DNA of 64,000 nucleotides, taken from assembly GCF_007827595.1 (NCBI RefSeq), contig NZ_VISR01000004.1, forward strand, positions 186,001-250,000, written 5' to 3'. This document shows, one piece after another, positions 62,186 to 64,000 of this stretch; the stretch's first letter is position 1; each line of letters begins with the position of its first letter. The position numbers were made by a program, and so were the translations under genes. This DNA comes from Streptomyces sp. BK340 (lineage in GTDB: Bacteria; Actinomycetota; Actinomycetes; Streptomycetales; Streptomycetaceae). Under the pieces are notes generated by a model, which was given only the letters and a program-made list of their open reading frames with translations, did not search any database and had not been told where the DNA came from.

Positions 62186-63409
62186 TCAGCGCGAGGTGTC
62201 GAAGACCTCGTCGCGGGTGGTCGCGAGCGCGGACTCCAACGCGCCGCGCAGCACGGGGTGTTCACGGACGTCGCCGACGACGATCCGGGGGCGGGCCGCG
62301 GCCAGCTCCTCCAGCTCGGCCTGGACGAGGGCGCGCAGCACCTCGCCGCCGGCCGTCAGGACGGAGCCGCTGAGGACGACGAGTTCGGGATCGAGGACGG
62401 AGGCGAGCGAGGCGAGACCGGTGGCCAGCCGGGTCGCGTAGGCGGCGAGCAGCTCCCGGTGGGGTCCGCTCACGTGGTCGGCGGCGCGGGCCAGGAGTTC
62501 CGCGGCGGCCTCGGCGTACGGCCCCGGCGGCACGTCCTCGATGCCGAGTTCGCGGGCCAGCTTCGGTACGGCCTGGGAGCCGGCCAGCTCCTGGTAGCCG
62601 CCGCTGTTGGCCTTGGTCACCTGGCGCACCAGGGGGGTGCCGGGCACGGGGAGGAAGCCGACCTCGCCGGCGCCGCCGGTCCAGCCGCGGTGCAGCCGGC
62701 CGCCGAGGACCAGGGCGGCGCCGAGGCCCTCCTCGTTCCACAGCAGCACGAAGTCGCTGTGGCCCCGGGCCGCGCCGAGCCGCTGTTCGGCGAGGGCGAC
62801 GAGGTTGACGTCGTTCTCGTACTCGACCGGCATCGGGAGCGCGGCCGCGAGGTCGTCGAGCAGCGCGGGGGAGTGCCAGCCGGGCAGGTGGGAGGCGTAG
62901 CGCAGCCGGCCGGTGCCCGGGTCGAAGGCGCCGGGGGTGCCGATGACCAGCCGGTGGACGTCGTCCCGGGCCAGTCCGGCGGACTTCACGGCGCTGTCGA
63001 GGGCGTCGGTGACCTGCCGGACGACCGGGTGGGCGGAGCGGCGGCCGGGGGTGGGCAGTTCGTACTCGCCGACCGTGCGGCCGGTGATGTCGGCGACGGC
63101 GGCGCGGATGCGGTGCGGGGTGACGTCGAGCCCGGCGGTGTACGCGGCCGTGGGATTGACCGCGTACAGCTGGGCGTTGGGGCCCGGCCGGCCCTCGCTG
63201 GTGCCGGTGACCCGGACCAGACCGGCCGCTTCCAGGCGGGCCAGCAGCTGGGAGGCGGTCGGCTTGGACAGGCCGGTGAGTTTGCCGATCCGGGTGCGGG
63301 ACAGCGGCCCGTGCTCCAGCAGGAGGTCCAGGGCGGCGCGGTCGTTCATGGCGCGCAGCACGCGAGGGGTGCCCGGCGTACCGGCGGTTCCTGCCATGGG
63401 GGTCGACAC
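62186..63409 (-). CDS. csnR: ROK-family repressor CsnR
   Basis: 407 residues from GTG 63409 (GGAAAGG just upstream; TTG 63421 and ATG 63397 are also possible). N-terminal winged helix (LLLEHGPLSRTRIGKLTGLS, KPTASQLLARLEAAGLV), then the ROK domain: AAVADITGRTV, VIGTPGAFDPGTGRL, FVLLWNEEGLGAALVLGG and GWTGGAGEVGFLPV. The cysteine-zinc cluster of NagC/Mlc-type ROK proteins is absent. CsnR represses the csn operon and chitosanase genes until glucosamine oligosaccharides appear. First gene of the operon with a palindromic operator upstream, so it is self-regulated. Confidence 0.92.
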   Translation of the reverse strand: MSTPMAGTAGTPGTPRVLRAMNDRAALDLLLEHGPLSRTRIGKLTGLSKPTASQLLARLEAAGLVRVTGTSEGRPGPNAQLYAVNPTAAYTAGLDVTPHRIRAAVADITGRTVGEYELPTPGRRSAHPVVRQVTDALDSAVKSAGLARDDVHRLVIGTPGAFDPGTGRLRYASHLPGWHSPALLDDLAAALPMPVEYENDVNLVALAEQRLGAARGHSDFVLLWNEEGLGAALVLGGRLHRGWTGGAGEVGFLPVPGTPLVRQVTKANSGGYQELAGSQAVPKLARELGIEDVPPGPYAEAAAELLARAADHVSGPHRELLAAYATRLATGLASLASVLDPELVVLSGSVLTAGGEVLRALVQAELEELAAARPRIVVGDVREHPVLRGALESALATTRDEVFDTSR

Positions 63410-63490
63410 CTGCCTTTCCAACTGCCCAGTTTCCCAGTGACCTGGTCATGGCGTCCAGTCTTGATCAACCGGCCGCCCGAAGATCACTGT

Positions 63491-63505
63491 TAGGAAACTT
63501 TCCTA
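63491..63505. promoter_or_regulatory. Putative CsnR operator
   Basis: Perfect 15-bp palindrome TAGGAAACTTTCCTA, ~80 bp upstream of the csnR start. Matches the CsnR box reported for csn and chitosanase promoters, as I recall it (TAGGAAA-S-TTTCCTA core). Confidence 0.85.
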
Positions 63506-63554
63506 TTCGGGTGGGAGGAACGTAAGCCCAGGACGAAGAGGGCGTCAATAGACA

Positions 63555-63592
63555 ACGCCCCCGAGGCAACAGAGTCGTTACCTCGGGGGCGT
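63555..63592 (-). terminator. Terminator of the exported-protein gene at the right edge
   Basis: 16-bp stem with one mismatch (63555-63570 with 63577-63592), 6-nt loop, 55 nt after the stop at 63648 on the minus strand. It also insulates the csnR promoter. Confidence 0.8.
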
Positions 63593-63647
63593 GCCGTGAG
63601 CGCGTGCCGGCCTGTGGTGGGGGTGCCGGCCGGAAGAGGGTGCCGGT

Positions 63648-64000
63648 CTACCTGACCGTCACGTGGTCACCGGCGGAGGTCTTGGCCGCGGTGGTGGCCG
63701 TACCCGTGAAGACGAAGCGGTAGGTGCCGCTCCTGGTCGCCGTCACCGTGGTGGACAGGGCGCCACCGGTGCCGGAGGTGATCGCCTTGACGTTCTTGTA
63801 CGAGCCGCCGTCGGCCTTGAACTGGAGCAGGACCGTCTGGCCCTTGTAGCCGGTGTACTTGCCGGTCTCCCAGTTCGCGCGGGTCAGGCTGCCCTTGACG
63901 GTGAGCGTCTTGCCCTTGGCCACGGGCTCCGGGGCGGCGTTCGCGGTCAGCTGGGCGGCGCGCCGCACCGTCAGCGGGGCGAGGTTGCCCCACAGCGACA
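63648..64000 (-). CDS. C-terminal part of an exported beta-rich protein (partial)
   Basis: The last ~117 codons are visible; the gene continues past the window end. The sequence NLAPLTVRRAAQLTANAAPE, PVAKGKTLTVKGSLTRANWE, TGYKGQTVLLQFKADGGSYK, TVTATRSGTYRFVFTGTATT and AAKTSAGDHVTVR is a repetitive beta-sandwich of the kind at the end of many streptomycete secreted proteins. Upstream domains, signal peptide and function cannot be judged from here. Confidence 0.8.
   Translation of the reverse strand, partial: SLWGNLAPLTVRRAAQLTANAAPEPVAKGKTLTVKGSLTRANWETGKYTGYKGQTVLLQFKADGGSYKNVKAITSGTGGALSTTVTATRSGTYRFVFTGTATTAAKTSAGDHVTVR

Overview
The window is a stretch of Streptomyces chromosome. Evidence: very high G+C with strong third-position G/C bias, a short chaplin, a melC1-melC2 tyrosinase pair, a dynA-dynB-ssbB sporulation-division group, a LAXTG (class E sortase) surface protein, and the chitosan-oligosaccharide operon csnR-E-F-G-H-K. 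From memory, not from a search, the order of the conserved blocks resembles the S. coelicolor interval running down from about SCO2701 (melC, chpG nearby) through SCO2683 (ssbB) to SCO2657 (csnR).

Left part, 1-6.5 kb: two decayed genes at the edge (an oxidoreductase whose N-terminal start is fused out of frame to its C-terminal end, and a truncated glycosyltransferase). A cell-surface and developmental block follows: a chaplin with a BldN-like promoter, three other small exported proteins, a VKOR-family thiol oxidoreductase, and the melanin operon, whose MelC1 carries an unusual 3 x 21-bp repeat at its N-terminus. From 6.5 to 18 kb lie a D-2-hydroxyacid dehydrogenase, a membrane-fused CDP-glycerol transferase, GNAT enzymes, small membrane proteins, a SIMPL protein, an Asp/Arg/Trp/Gly-repeat exported protein, a HIT-like protein and a CapA-like protein. 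Several broken genes or fragments are interspersed (6.2, 12.9, 16.7 and 17.1 kb).

18.16-24.08 kb: a 5.9-kb segment bounded on one side by an intact tRNA-Arg(UCU) and on the other by a 49-bp copy of the 3' part of that tRNA in direct orientation. This is the footprint of site-specific integration. It carries only a MacB-type ABC exporter and a divergent two-component system, with no integrase.

24.3-36.7 kb: core cell-biology genes: dynamin-like dynA and dynB, ssbB, a thioester-domain LAXTG surface protein, an Imm5-like protein, a second CDP-glycerol transferase paralogue, ettA (ABC-F), a hotdog thioesterase and a small conserved protein. 36.7-43.7 kb on the minus strand is a three-gene ABC exporter whose ATPase ends in an AbrB/SpoVT-like domain. 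A truncated haemoglobin and a PCMT-like methyltransferase follow.

45.4-56.0 kb, all minus strand: a signalling cluster read in the order GlnX-like membrane protein, GlnH-like binding protein, helical protein of unknown function, PknG-type kinase, PP2C phosphatase, vWA protein, FHA protein. It looks like the mycobacterial glnX-glnH-pknG amino-acid-sensing module extended with a phosphatase and a phosphothreonine reader. Kinase, phosphatase and FHA protein all begin with zinc-ribbon motifs.

56.2-63.5 kb: a VOC protein, then csnR-E-F-G-H-K with a perfect 15-bp palindrome (putative CsnR box) upstream of csnR. The window ends inside the gene of an exported beta-rich protein. No CRISPR array, rRNA, IS element or phage gene set was seen.
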